DNA of 64,000 nt from Grammothele lineata (taxonomy: Eukaryota > Basidiomycota > Agaricomycetes > Polyporales > Polyporaceae): contig NDFF03000317.1 in assembly GCA_002150815.3 (NCBI GenBank), forward strand, positions 62,001 to 126,000. The letters are read 5' to 3'. Position numbers and translations under genes: made by a program. Below, one piece after another: positions 51,140 to 61,011 of the stretch. Position 1 is the first letter of the stretch; each line of letters opens with the position of its first letter. The notes below the pieces were generated by a model. It did not search any database. It had not been told where the DNA came from and saw only the letters and a list, made by a program, of their open reading frames with translations.

Positions 51140-51817
51140 CGTGTTTGGCTCACAGATTAGGTATCCTTCCCTGTCCGTGGGGCGCAGACAGCAGATGTAC
51201 AAGAGGCGCAACAGGATCTTGACTTGCTGAAATGCCTCGATGTCCGCAGGGATCTCTCAAGGCTGCAGGAAAGAGAAACCGAGTCAGAACTCGTCAAATT
51301 CCGGAAAGGTGATATACTCACTAAGAAATACACTGCGCGAAAACATGATGCCATACAGGAGAGCATGCCATGGTATGATCCAGAAAAGCTCCCGCGGATA
51401 CTGTTGTACCAATGACTTGATCGCGGCACCGGTGGAAAAGAACGCGAGGATTGTCGCAAGGGTGAGGAGGGAGACTGCACACAGCCGGTGCAGACCGGCC
51501 GCAAGGTTTGACGAGCAAAGTCGACGCGTCGCGAGCCATCGCCGCCTCCACAGGGGCCGTTGTCGTAGCTTGATAAGTCGTGGATGCAGAGACCGACGCG
51601 GTCTTCGACGAGAGCGGCTCCCAGACATCGAGACAAGGACGACGCGACGCGTCGATAGCGCGTCGAGAACTGCGGCAGAGATGGGCCCGTGCTCGGCGCT
51701 CAGCGCGCTGTTGAGCGCCGAGGGCCGATGAGGGCCGTGAGACCCCCTTGCCTCTTTCTTCTTGTGCCGATGAGTGCCGAGCGTCCTCCGTCTGAAGACA
51801 TTCTCAACAGGAGCCAT
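51140..51817 (-). CDS. possible small membrane protein at the right end of the transposon
   Basis: The minus strand is open from ATG 51817. It has an Arg-rich first part, then a hydrophobic stretch LHRLCAVSLLTLATILAFFS and ELFWIIPWHALLYGIMF. A donor follows (CTTA|GTGAGT, near 51320) with an acceptor TCCTGCAG near 51265; the second exon would end at TGA near 51145. I know no family for it. The gene may be part of the mobile element or chance coding next to it. Confidence 0.25.
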
Positions 51818-51895
51818 TCTCAGAATTGCCTCGGGACGACCTTCCTTCGCTTATCAGACGACAAGCAGAACATCCTCAAGAGTGGACCGGCCTAA

Positions 51896-51985
51896 ATAAT
51901 TCTCATTTTTCTCGCGACATCGACTTAGGAACCGATTCTTAAGACTCCCCGTCCACCCATCAAAAACTAAGAGCTCTTAAAAGGG
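51896..51985. repeat. palindrome-rich DNA, proposed right end region of the transposon
   Basis: AATTCTCAT (51898-51906), ATCGACTTAGGAACCGAT, ATTCTTAAGAC and AAGAGCTCTT occur in less than 100 bp. AATTCTCAT and TCTTAAG are shared with the cluster at 42898-43024. No long stretch of exact terminal inverted repeat was found by eye. Confidence 0.4.
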
Positions 51986-52761
51986 CCCTCCAGCGGTGTA
52001 GGCCGGAAACAGTCCCGAGCGCGACGGGGACGGGACTTGCAAGGTTTCCTCGAACTCGGAATACTTGCGAACTGCACTGTTTCAAGGGAGAGTTCCAAAC
52101 CTCACTAGAGAGATTGCCCTGTACGACGCATTAACGTGCACATACGGGATAATCGATCATCAACCTTACCGTGACCTTCTAGTTGATCCCTGGCAGGTCG
52201 AGTCGTCGAGTCGTGCAAAACCTGGCATTCAGTTTGCAGTTCCGCCGCGTGTTCACAGATCGTCGCTGAATTGAAGGATAGATTGGGTGTTGCATCATAG
52301 ACTGAAGTCCGTAATATGACAAGGATATGAGGTGGTCTAGATTAGAGAGTAAGCACAATTCGTCAATTCCGTTCGGACGAAAGCGCAGCTTGTGCGAACG
52401 GCAGTGCAGCAAGCAGCGACAGTCCGAGCGCCCCGTGCAGTGCAAGGGCGCTAAAGTGAGGGCGCTCCCCTGATACTCTCTCGGCCCCTTCGCCGCGTCG
52501 GACGTCCGACTGGCCTCCGCCATTCGTACAAAGTACATATATTCAACCACTTTCAAATTGGCGTACAACATTCAGAACACGTACGCCAGCGGGACTTCTG
52601 TTTATGCTAACCCCTACACCGCACTATCCTCGCTGCGCCAGCCAATCAAGATCTCTTTCACTGGACAGGACAAATCGTTACCGCCATCTTCAAGCGCCCT
52701 CGCAAGCTCGAAAAGAGGACCGTATCCCAAACGACCAACACGTTCATCCCCCACCAACCCT

Positions 52762-54817
52762 TCAAAGACCCACCGCTGCGAGGAGTGCATCCCAGTTCGG
52801 CGTCCCAAGACCCGTGACGGGGTCCCACCCCTCCGCAGCCGGGAAGCCGTCGGTGTTGCAACCCGGGTTACTCCCACTCGTGACGTCGTTCAACGCCGCC
52901 TGGCCCTCGTCCGAGTACAAGAACGGGTTGAGGAACCCGAGCGGGCTCTGCCCGGCCGCGACGAGCCTGTCGTTGAGGAGCGCGACGACGCTCGCGAAGA
53001 TCGGGCTCGAGCAGCTCGTGCCCGCGACCAAGCCCTCGTTGCCGGCGACGACGATCAAGACGTCCTCCCCGATGGCGGAGACGTCCGGGAAGGCGCGGCC
53101 GGAGGCGTTGTACAAGCCGGAGTTAGTGTCACCGAGTTCGGAGAGATAGGCAGAGACGGCGTCGGACTGGTAGTCGGGCGTGCTGAAGTAGTTGGAGAAC
53201 CCGCCGGAGGAGAAGTCGGCTGCGGTCTCTGACCCACTCGATAGGGTGGTGGCGCCGACGGAGGTCATACTGGGACAATGAGATGGTGGTCATTCTAAGA
53301 TGGACCGGTGACGGTTAGATGGGAGACACGTACAAAGGGCATCCAGACGGGAACGTTGGAACGAACGTGGAGCAATCCTGGCTCTGTGAACCGGCCACCC
53401 CGCCATCGCCGGACGCAAACAAAACAGAAATACCACGTGTTCCGAGCTGAGCGTATGCGTTGCACAGCTTCCTGTAAAGAGCGATGAGTTACAACCATGT
53501 GAATGTCACGACGCCCACTAGAACGTACACAGCTAGATTGGGAGACATGTTCTCCTCGTCCAGGCCGTAGCTAGTGGTCAAGACGTAAGGCGGCGGGTCC
53601 AGGGAAAGCAAGTAGTTGGCGGTGTCGAGAAAACCATCTAGGCCGTCATCCTGATAATTGTCGCCGACGGAGATGAAGAAGGTCGGAACGTTCGTGGCAA
53701 GTCCAATGGTGTATTGGATGTCGAGATTCTACTCGTCAAATGATGAGAACAGATACATTGTCGATTCAGCGCAAGTGAGACTTACTGCCTCCGTGCCAGC
53801 ATCACCAGGATCTTGGGGATTCTCGCCATCATCGAGGGTCACGAGGGTGAACGTGGTCGAAGGCGGGATGTCCGGACGGAACGCGGTCAAGAACGTCTAC
53901 AACACAAGATCAGGGTTAGCTCAGCGATTCATGGGAAAGGTCGCATACAGCACCTCCAAATCATCTTCGTTAGCGTACTGGCCGATGTAACCAGTGACAG
54001 CGAGCGTGTTCGACTCCTCCGTGGCCGGATCCGACGGGATGTCGTACAAAGCCTGGAGGCATGAAGGTATAATCGTGTCCGAGCACGAGGAAGGGACTTG
54101 GCGAGGTGCAAGGCTGTAGTTCGCGCGAGGGGCCTTGACCCCAGAGGCAGTGAAGACCGGGGCGTTCCTCTGAGGGTTGGGGAAGCTAGAAGCAGGAGTG
54201 AGCACACGGGAGTAAAGCGCCGGTCGAAGAAGATACTAACGTAATCGTCGGGTGTACGAGGTCGAGATGGCCTTGAAGATCCTCCGGGATCGAGTAGGAA
54301 AGCGTGCGGACAAGTGGGGTACCCGACCCCTCGCGCTTGAACTCGGAGAAGTTGGCATTGAGGAGTTCGTTCGCCTTGCTTACGGGTACCTCGAACGCAA
54401 GCCAGTCTCCAGTGGCAGAGATCGGCTTCGCCGTGATGCCGTTCTGCGTGAGCCAGGCGTTCACGGCGTTCACGCTGTCCTGGCTGGGCGCAACGAGTGC
54501 GTCGACCTGAGCGATGTAGACGTGGTGAGCAAAGGTATGATACGCGAAGACGTGCGGCCTACCTCGGCCTTGGAGAGGTGCTTCCCGTAGTTGGCGCTCA
54601 ACGGCGTACTGACGTCGTACAGCTTGCGTTCGAGCTCGTCGAGGTTGGACTGCACAAGCGCGAGACGGAGTTGGAGAACCTGGTCGGGCGGAGCAGCACC
54701 CTGCAAGGAGAACCCAGCCGGGGCGCCGTTGCGCGACTCATGAACCCGCAATCGCGCGGTGGGCGAGCCCACGGCGAGCGTGAACAGAGCTGCAAGGAGC
54801 AGTCCGGAGGAGAGCAT
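52762..54817 (-). CDS. secreted sedolisin-family (S53) tripeptidyl-peptidase-like protease (copy 2)
   Basis: A minus-strand paralogue of the protease at 35866-37856 with the same exon plan. The chosen start is ATG 54817 because it begins the signal peptide (MLSSGLLLAALFTLAVGSPT); an in-frame ATG at 54862 would add 15 polar residues. The pro-domain has RVHESRNGAPAGF, LQLRLALVQSNLDELE and ANYGKHLSKAE. The catalytic domain has GTEA-NLDIQYTIG (Glu, Asp), LFASGDGGVAG (oxyanion Asp), GTSCSSPIFASVVALLNDR (Ser nucleophile) and the C-terminal calcium segment DVTSGSNPGC with GWDPVTGLGTPNW. All joins tested are in frame, to TGA at 52762-52764. It should be an acid-active exported protease, partly redundant with copy 1. 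Confidence 0.94.
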
Positions 54818-54872
54818 GATGGACGACGACTGTGGGCACTGAGGATGAGTCCGGATGGGCATGGAAGATGTT

Positions 54873-54878
54873 AATATA
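54873..54878 (-). promoter_or_regulatory. TATA-like box of sedolisin 2
   Basis: The minus strand reads TATATTAA about 56 bp before the ATG at 54817. Position-based call. Confidence 0.35.
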
Positions 54879-56647
54879 ACGTACGACGCCTCGCCTCCGG
54901 GCGATCAAACTATTGTCCACATATGGTTGTTCTGTCGCGACTTGTGGCCTGTCACTCTGAAGAGAAGGGAGAGCTCTTGAAACGGACTGGTACGCCTATG
55001 GTCCTCTGCCATATGACTCTTCTGAGTACCTGCCAAGAAATTATTCTGGTACGTTGAACGCAATTGAAGTGCCAGTTGTGCAACGAAATAGGTACTTCAA
55101 CCGAGCGCTGAGGCCAGAAGCATCCTGTTGACGGCTTCGTAGAGTGCATGCGGCCGACATGTGAGGAAATTCGAAGCTGTATATCTCGTCTTGAGCCCAG
55201 TAGCACTTTAAATGGTGTCAGCGAAATACTTCTGTTACGGCGTACAGGGCAACCAAACCTTCAAGCAGCAGCAGCCGCCTCGAAAAGGACCGACGAACAC
55301 TTCCACGATCAACATGTGAACAGGACACACATGATCGGTCTACGCATGAGCATAGTGTATTTCTCCATTCTCGTATAACACTGAATGGAAGCTGAGCATG
55401 CTGCAGGGACGTCCACACGAGTGGCGTACAAACCTCGTTCCCCTGATCTTCTGGCATAAAGAAGTGAACATCTATAGTCTATTACTGGACCAACGGCGTT
55501 AACGCATATAGCGAGCCGTAGCAAAAGCAGACATCTCGACTGCCAAGGCTGACGACTCACAGAATCGCGCGACGCGTGTGCGCCCGAGCTTGGGCCACTT
55601 CCAAGCACGCGTCCGCCGCCATTGCTCGGGCTTCTTCTGGGGTCCGATTTCGCAGTCAAAGTTCTTAACGCGTTCTGCTTAACAATCACCGCGGTCTCCA
55701 CGCAGAACGAAGCTCAAAAAACAGAGCGATGGTTTCGGGTTCGTTGTAGTCGTGTTCAGGTGGCAGGGGCGAAGAGCCACCGGAAACGTCCTTGCGGTCC
55801 AAAGACTAAGCGCTGGATGACCAATCATCTCCCACGCTCCCGTTTTGTCAAACAGACCAGGTTTGCCGACTGTTTGCCGAGTGTGCGGCCGATCTACTAC
55901 TTATGTCCGACCACGTCGCCCTCTCAACTTGCAAAGCTTCATGGGACATTTTAACGGAGGAGGACGAAGTTGGTGTCTCAGTGCCCCACCAGCGGCTTCA
56001 TGGAGAAGCGCCTCGGTCCGGGCACTTTAGTCGCTGGGATGGGTTTCTGATGGTTGATACCTACCTACCGGGAACCATTGAGGACACATGCATGGATCCT
56101 CGTATCGGTCTTGGACTTGAAGCAGACACAAGGTACCATGTAAGTACATTGTGGTACCGAGCCCTAAGGCACAGGTGTCCGATTCCGATCTCGTAGATCT
56201 CGGCGTTCAATATGCGATGACGCACTTGGCACCGCAGCCAGCCGCAGTCGCTCGGACCATGGCGCTCTAGCACGCCCTCGTGCACTCTTGGACATCGCTG
56301 GGCGGATGTTTCAAACATTCTTGAAGGAATCTGAGCTATGTCAAAGGAAGAGGTCGTTCATGTTCAGATCAACTCGCTCCTTACTCAATGCCAAGACTGA
56401 AGAGGGGTCCGGCGCTGCCCGGGCGGAAGGGCGGCAACGGAGGCTGTGCGCCGCGGGCCGGGATCGACTGTTCAGGACAAGGCGCCCTGGCCGCGCCACA
56501 ACCCTGTCCTCTCCATTTCGCGTACCGCGGTCTTCCTTCAACCCGTACTACTTATACACCAGCAAGCAGCAAACGCGCGCATTTCGATCGTGAGTCTACC
56601 TCCTCTCTGCACACGCACCCAGTCGCGGATATCCCAACGTTGCCACC
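54879..56647. other. divergent intergenic region, no gene seen
   Basis: About 1.8 kb between sedolisin 2 and the C2-domain gene. The longest frame (plus strand 55622-55954) is compositionally random. Promoters of both neighbours must lie here. Confidence 0.4.
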
Positions 56648-58295
56648 ATGCCCGGCGGGCGGAAAAACCCAATACAGATGTCGCAACTTATCGGCACGCT
56701 CCACAACGCCATGTCGCGCGCCAAGGACGAGGCCGGGGACGCCAAGGCTGCTGCTGCCGCGTTCGTCCAAAACGCCCAGAGCGAACGGCACTTTGTCGAT
56801 CTCACCATCAAGTTTATCGGCGCATCGGGCCTCCCAAAGATGGACGTCGTGGGGTCAGCGGACCCCTATTTTGTCGCGAAGCTGGAAGACAAACTCTCAT
56901 TCGTGTGCGTTCCCTTCTGCCGTGCGGTCGAAAGATCCGGATATATCTCGAGTCTGTGCGAGTGCTGACCGTGCTGACCACGCCGTTATAGATCGACAGT
57001 CAAGCCGGACACGCTGTCACCGGTGTGGAACGAGTTATGGAAGATCAGGAATGTGCCGAACACGGCCACACTTCAGGTGGAAGTCCTCGACAAGGACGTC
57101 GGTAACATCACCGATGACCACATCGGGAACTTCTCCACCTCCCTAACCCCAGGCGCTAAAGAGTGCACCATCGAGAGCCCGTCGATACGCAAGAACCGCG
57201 GGACTTTCTGGCTACATGTACGTCACATAAGCCTGCGCTCTCACACGCGCTCACGCGCCATCGTCACAGATCGAGAGCACGCCGTCCACGGACCACAAGG
57301 CCGAGAGGCGGCAGTTCGTGTTCGACGGCCCGATCCGCTTCTCGCGGCACTTTTCGCCCACCATCGGTCGACTCACGAACCTCAACGACGCGCGGTTGTA
57401 CTCGACGTGGAAGATCTACATCAAAGGCGTGCGCATGTTCTTTGGGGACACCGTCCAGCACTGGAATCGCGACTACAAGGCCGCGCAGACCATCTTCCAG
57501 GGCCCCACGTCCATCGCCGTGCGCTCCACCATCCAGGCGGGCCACCGCATGCTCTACGCACGCTCGACGACGAACGCGTTCGGGGTCATCGACGGCCCGC
57601 AGGACGTCTTCCGCCTCCTCCTCCACGGCAGCGTCGGGGCCCCCGACGGCACAGCGAGCGGCGCAGGCCCGACTCCTCGCCTCCTCTCGAACCTCGCCTC
57701 GCGCCGCGATTCCGCCGGCCCCACCGGCCCTCCCTCTCCTTTCGCGCACCGCGTGAAGCCCGCCGTATACACCTACGTCATCGCCGTCGAAGACGACTCC
57801 TTCCGCTTCTCCGAGACCGGCGCCGCCTTCTTCGTCGACTTCGCCTCCAAACACGCCCTGCACGCCAACTGCGCCCCCTCCGTGCGCTACTCCGGCGAGT
57901 TCCACCCGCGCCCCTCGGGCGGGTGGGAGAACTTCTCCGACGACACCCCGGACGAGGGCGTGACATGGGAGCTCGTGATCGACAACAACAGCGGGACGTA
58001 CTCCCCAGACCCGACGATGCTCCCGGACCTGCAGGAGCTGCTCGAGTACAACTTCCCCGGTTTCACGATCCACGCGTGGGACAGGAACGACCCGAGGCTC
58101 GTGCACAGCCGCGAGGCGTGCCGCGCGTACGCGCTCGACAAGCGCGGGGTGCGCCAGGAGGAGCTGCAGCCGCATGCCGCCGAGGGCGTCCAGACGCTCT
58201 CGGAGCAGGCGCAGAGTGGCGCCGCGGACGCTCCGATCGAGGGCGGAGCGCGCGGGGCGGAGGGCACGACGGTTGGGGAGGATGTGGTCAACTGA
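56648..58295 (+). CDS. C2-domain protein of unknown role
   Basis: Three exons, 56648-56904, 56992-57217 and 57270-58295, 502 residues. After a short N-terminus rich in Ala and Gln comes a C2 domain at residues about 50-150: LTIKFIGASGLPKMDVVG, SADPYFVAKL, TLSPVWNELW, LQVEVLDKDVG and DDHIGNFSTSL. The loop aspartates that bind calcium in C2 domains (KMDVVGSADPY, LDKDVGNITDDH) are present, so calcium-dependent phospholipid binding is likely. The remaining 330 residues (FDGPIRFSRHFSPTIGRL, LYSTWKIYIKGVRMFFGD, WELVIDNNSGTYSPDP, LPDLQELLEYNFPG) belong to a region conserved in basidiomycete C2 proteins, without known catalytic motif. No membrane segment. Complete. Confidence 0.9.
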
Positions 58296-58962
58296 GGTTT
58301 GGCTTTGTGGGTCCGGCGTCCCGCGATCGCGTATCTAGTAACGTTATTGGTATAAGCTTACTGACCGACGAACGATGTATCCCTCCATGTACTCTTTCTG
58401 CACGTTTTGTATTGTCACTGTTGCTCCCACTTGTTTCAGACGGCGAGAGCGAGGCGAGGGCTCGCGTGAATCGTCACAGAAGCTCGCGAGCGGCTTTTAC
58501 AATGAAGCAAAATATTGAACAGAAAGCAAGTTGACAGTGAATACACCGGGCATGAATAGTGGGTGGTACTTAACGAGTCACGTAACGGGGGGGAGATGGA
58601 TGGATGAACCAGGACCGCACGCGGAGCACGACGAGTCAAACGACGCCCGCGCCGCGGACGCCGCAAGCGCGACGCGCGCGGCGACGCGCGGCGCGGGCGA
58701 AACAAAGTCCACTGGATTTACAGCATCACTGAGAACATGTACGGACGGCGGGTACCTGTGGAATAGATGAGAGCACGGGTATGCGGAATCGACGACTATG
58801 ACAACATGTAATAGCTACAAGGGGTCGCATGGGGGGTTGGGGATGTTGAATTATAGTACACTGCTGCCTCTCGACCTGTGCGAGGACGCTCGTTAGAGCC
58901 AGTATGGCGAAGTAGAGTGATAGGCTACGCACCATTTTGCTCGCGACAAACTGGGAAAGGGG
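58296..58962. other. convergent intergenic region
   Basis: About 670 bp between two facing stops, including a GC-rich patch of CGCG and GCGGACGC words at 58640-58700. No gene seen. Confidence 0.45.
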
Positions 58963-61011
58963 TCACATCTCCATAGCGTCGTCCCCGTCCTCGTCCTCCC
59001 CGTCACCATCATACTCGTCCCCCGCACCGGCACACAGATCCTCCGCCGACACCGACGCACTGAGGCCCGACCGGCGCCGCGCTGCAGGCGGCCTCCCATC
59101 GGGCGACACAGGCTTATTATCGAGCGGCCTAGCGCGTTCACGCCTTCGGAAGATCATATGTGCGACAAGGTGCGCAATAGACCGCGTCCATCCCTTGCCC
59201 CCAACAGGCGGGAGACCAGCGATGGGTAGCATCGGCGCGTGCGTCTTGAGGTCGAGCAGGGCCCCGATCTCCTTGCTGCGGTGCTTCTGAGCCTTGCGCG
59301 TCCGACGCGCGTCGGCGCGCATGTCCATCAGCACCTGCAGTTCGCGTTTGAGCGCCCGGGGGTCGACGGCGGGCGGGACATCCGTGTCCATCGCGTCCGC
59401 CTCGCTGCGAGAAGGGGGGAGGAGGGAGCTCGCGAGCGCAGTGATGCGGTCGTTGAAGTCGCCCTCGGCGGCGCGGGCGGTCCGCTCCTGCGCGAGCGCG
59501 CATTTGCGGAGGGCGCGGAGCTGGAGGAACTCGTCCGTCTCCACCTGCGCGAACTCGGGGTCGAATTGGAGGTCGAGGAAGCCGAGGTCGTCTTCGTCGG
59601 GGGACGGGGAGCGCATGTACGGCGGGTCCGAGAGCGGTCGGAGGTCGAGCCGAAGGCTATCCTCGAGCTCTGGGGCGCCTCCGAGAAGGGACGGAGAAAT
59701 CGTGTCCACCATGGGAACGGACGGCTCGGGGAAGAATCCTTCGATCTCGGGAAGACTGGTGTGGGGAGAGTGGGGTGAGTCTGGGGGCTCGTCGAAGTCT
59801 GGGAGCGAGAACGGCGAACTGTGCGGCGATCGAGGAACGGGGGTTAGGCATGCGCCCCCAAAAGGAGGCGTGGCATCGTGAATTTCGTTCAAAGGTCGTC
59901 GGCGGGGGGATGATGGGGGCAGCGAGAGACTATCTTCATCATCGGAGGGCATTACGGTGTCGGGGTACTCGGAGTCGAGGTCCGCTGAGAGCGAGAGGGG
60001 GAACCCGTGGATGGGGAAGAAAGGACTGTGTTCCTCTGCGAGGGTGGATGGTGGCGCAGACAGATAGGACTTGGGACCATGGGGATCGAAACCAAGCGAG
60101 GAATCAAAGTCAAGAGGTGCAAGAGAATGAAGGCGAGGTTTGGGGGAGGAGGGAGGCGAGAGGGTTTCCACGAACGTAGGACTCGGGCTCCAGTCCATCT
60201 CCGACCCCACTGTCCAGCTTTCTGAGTGACGGTCCGTGTCCGTGGGACTGACGGGCGACATCAACGCATCGGCGTCGTTGTTGCCGTGACCATGGACGGG
60301 ACTACCAGAGAGTAGGCTGAGGGGAGGGAGTTCGTCCAGCGGGAGTCCCTCATGCATGCTCAACGGGGAATGAGGACTCCAAACCGAAGTCGGCTCAATC
60401 AAAGTGACGACCCCGTCAAGTTTGCGACCATCGTTGCGTTCTCTTGGAGGAACGAACTCCTCGAAGCCAGAGTCGTCACGCACCGGGGGGAACAGTGGCG
60501 CAGGGACGCCGTCGTCCACGAAGACCTCCCCGTATCTCCATCCCTCTACACTATGTTCTCCGTCACCTTTCCACGGCAATTCCTTCGGAACGACGAGGTT
60601 GGTCGGGGGCGGAGATAGCGGCGTAAAGGAGTGGGAAACATCGTGTGACATGTTCTCGAGTATAGGTTCTTCTCGTTCGCGTTGGTAAACTCGCGGTATG
60701 GGCGGGTCTATAGGAACGTCAGGTAGAGGAACGGTGGACCCGAGAGCCGCGTCGGTAAGCGGTGGGGAAGGATAGACGGGTCGAGCTTGACGGTGCTCGA
60801 AGGGTGGCGTAGACTTGGCGCGAAAATCTGGCGGATTTGAGGTGTCGAGGGGTTGGCTTGAGGAGGTGTCCAAGGGGTTCGCAAGATCGCATGGATGTGG
60901 CGAGGATCGCCACGGTAGGATGGATACGCCGATGGGGGATAATTGAGAAGGGGCCGGGAAGGAAGAAAGCTGTTGGTCCGGGCGCAGAAATCGTGCCCTG
61001 CACGCATTCAT
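58963..61011 (-). CDS. proline-rich intronless protein of unknown function
   Basis: A single frame of 682 codons from ATG 61011. The first 480 residues are Pro/Ser/Asp-rich and disordered, with many SP motifs (SPPSSPKPRLHS, PSSPRRRP, RSPSPDEDD) that could be phosphorylation sites. The C-terminal 180 residues are different: LQLRALRKCALAQERTARAA, FNDRITALASSLLPPSRSEA, LKRELQVLMDMRADARRTRK, KHRSKEIGALLDLKTHAPML and TRSIAHLVAHMIFRRRERAR, a helical block with coiled-coil character, then an acidic tail (DGDGEDEDGDD). The open length and ordered end make it a real gene. I think related proteins exist in other Agaricomycetes but know of no function. The long intronless frame is unusual for this window. 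Confidence 0.8.
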   Translation of the reverse strand: MNACRARFLRPDQQLSSFPAPSQLSPIGVSILPWRSSPHPCDLANPLDTSSSQPLDTSNPPDFRAKSTPPFEHRQARPVYPSPPLTDAALGSTVPLPDVPIDPPIPRVYQREREEPILENMSHDVSHSFTPLSPPPTNLVVPKELPWKGDGEHSVEGWRYGEVFVDDGVPAPLFPPVRDDSGFEEFVPPRERNDGRKLDGVVTLIEPTSVWSPHSPLSMHEGLPLDELPPLSLLSGSPVHGHGNNDADALMSPVSPTDTDRHSESWTVGSEMDWSPSPTFVETLSPPSSPKPRLHSLAPLDFDSSLGFDPHGPKSYLSAPPSTLAEEHSPFFPIHGFPLSLSADLDSEYPDTVMPSDDEDSLSLPPSSPRRRPLNEIHDATPPFGGACLTPVPRSPHSSPFSLPDFDEPPDSPHSPHTSLPEIEGFFPEPSVPMVDTISPSLLGGAPELEDSLRLDLRPLSDPPYMRSPSPDEDDLGFLDLQFDPEFAQVETDEFLQLRALRKCALAQERTARAAEGDFNDRITALASSLLPPSRSEADAMDTDVPPAVDPRALKRELQVLMDMRADARRTRKAQKHRSKEIGALLDLKTHAPMLPIAGLPPVGGKGWTRSIAHLVAHMIFRRRERARPLDNKPVSPDGRPPAARRRSGLSASVSAEDLCAGAGDEYDGDGEDEDGDDAMEM

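Larger units (their letters stand above)
42898..51985 (-). mobile_element. large Agaricomycete DNA transposon carrying two genes
   Basis: The block holds a transposase-like gene (45882-51082) and a second conserved gene (43503-45210), both on the minus strand and both apparently unbroken. Palindrome-rich DNA flanks the block on both sides (42898-43024 and 51896-51985), sharing AATTCTCAT and TCTTAAG motifs. The borders are set at these palindromes and are only approximate; I could not identify exact terminal inverted repeats or a target-site duplication. The gene pair resembles the large cut-and-paste elements (CACTA/EnSpm-like group) that are repeated in Agaricomycete genomes. That assignment comes from remembered protein motifs, not from a search. 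Confidence 0.6.

Noticed and set aside
57264..58175. A 303-codon minus-strand frame
   Set aside because: It is antisense to the third exon of the C2-domain gene and shows no domain.
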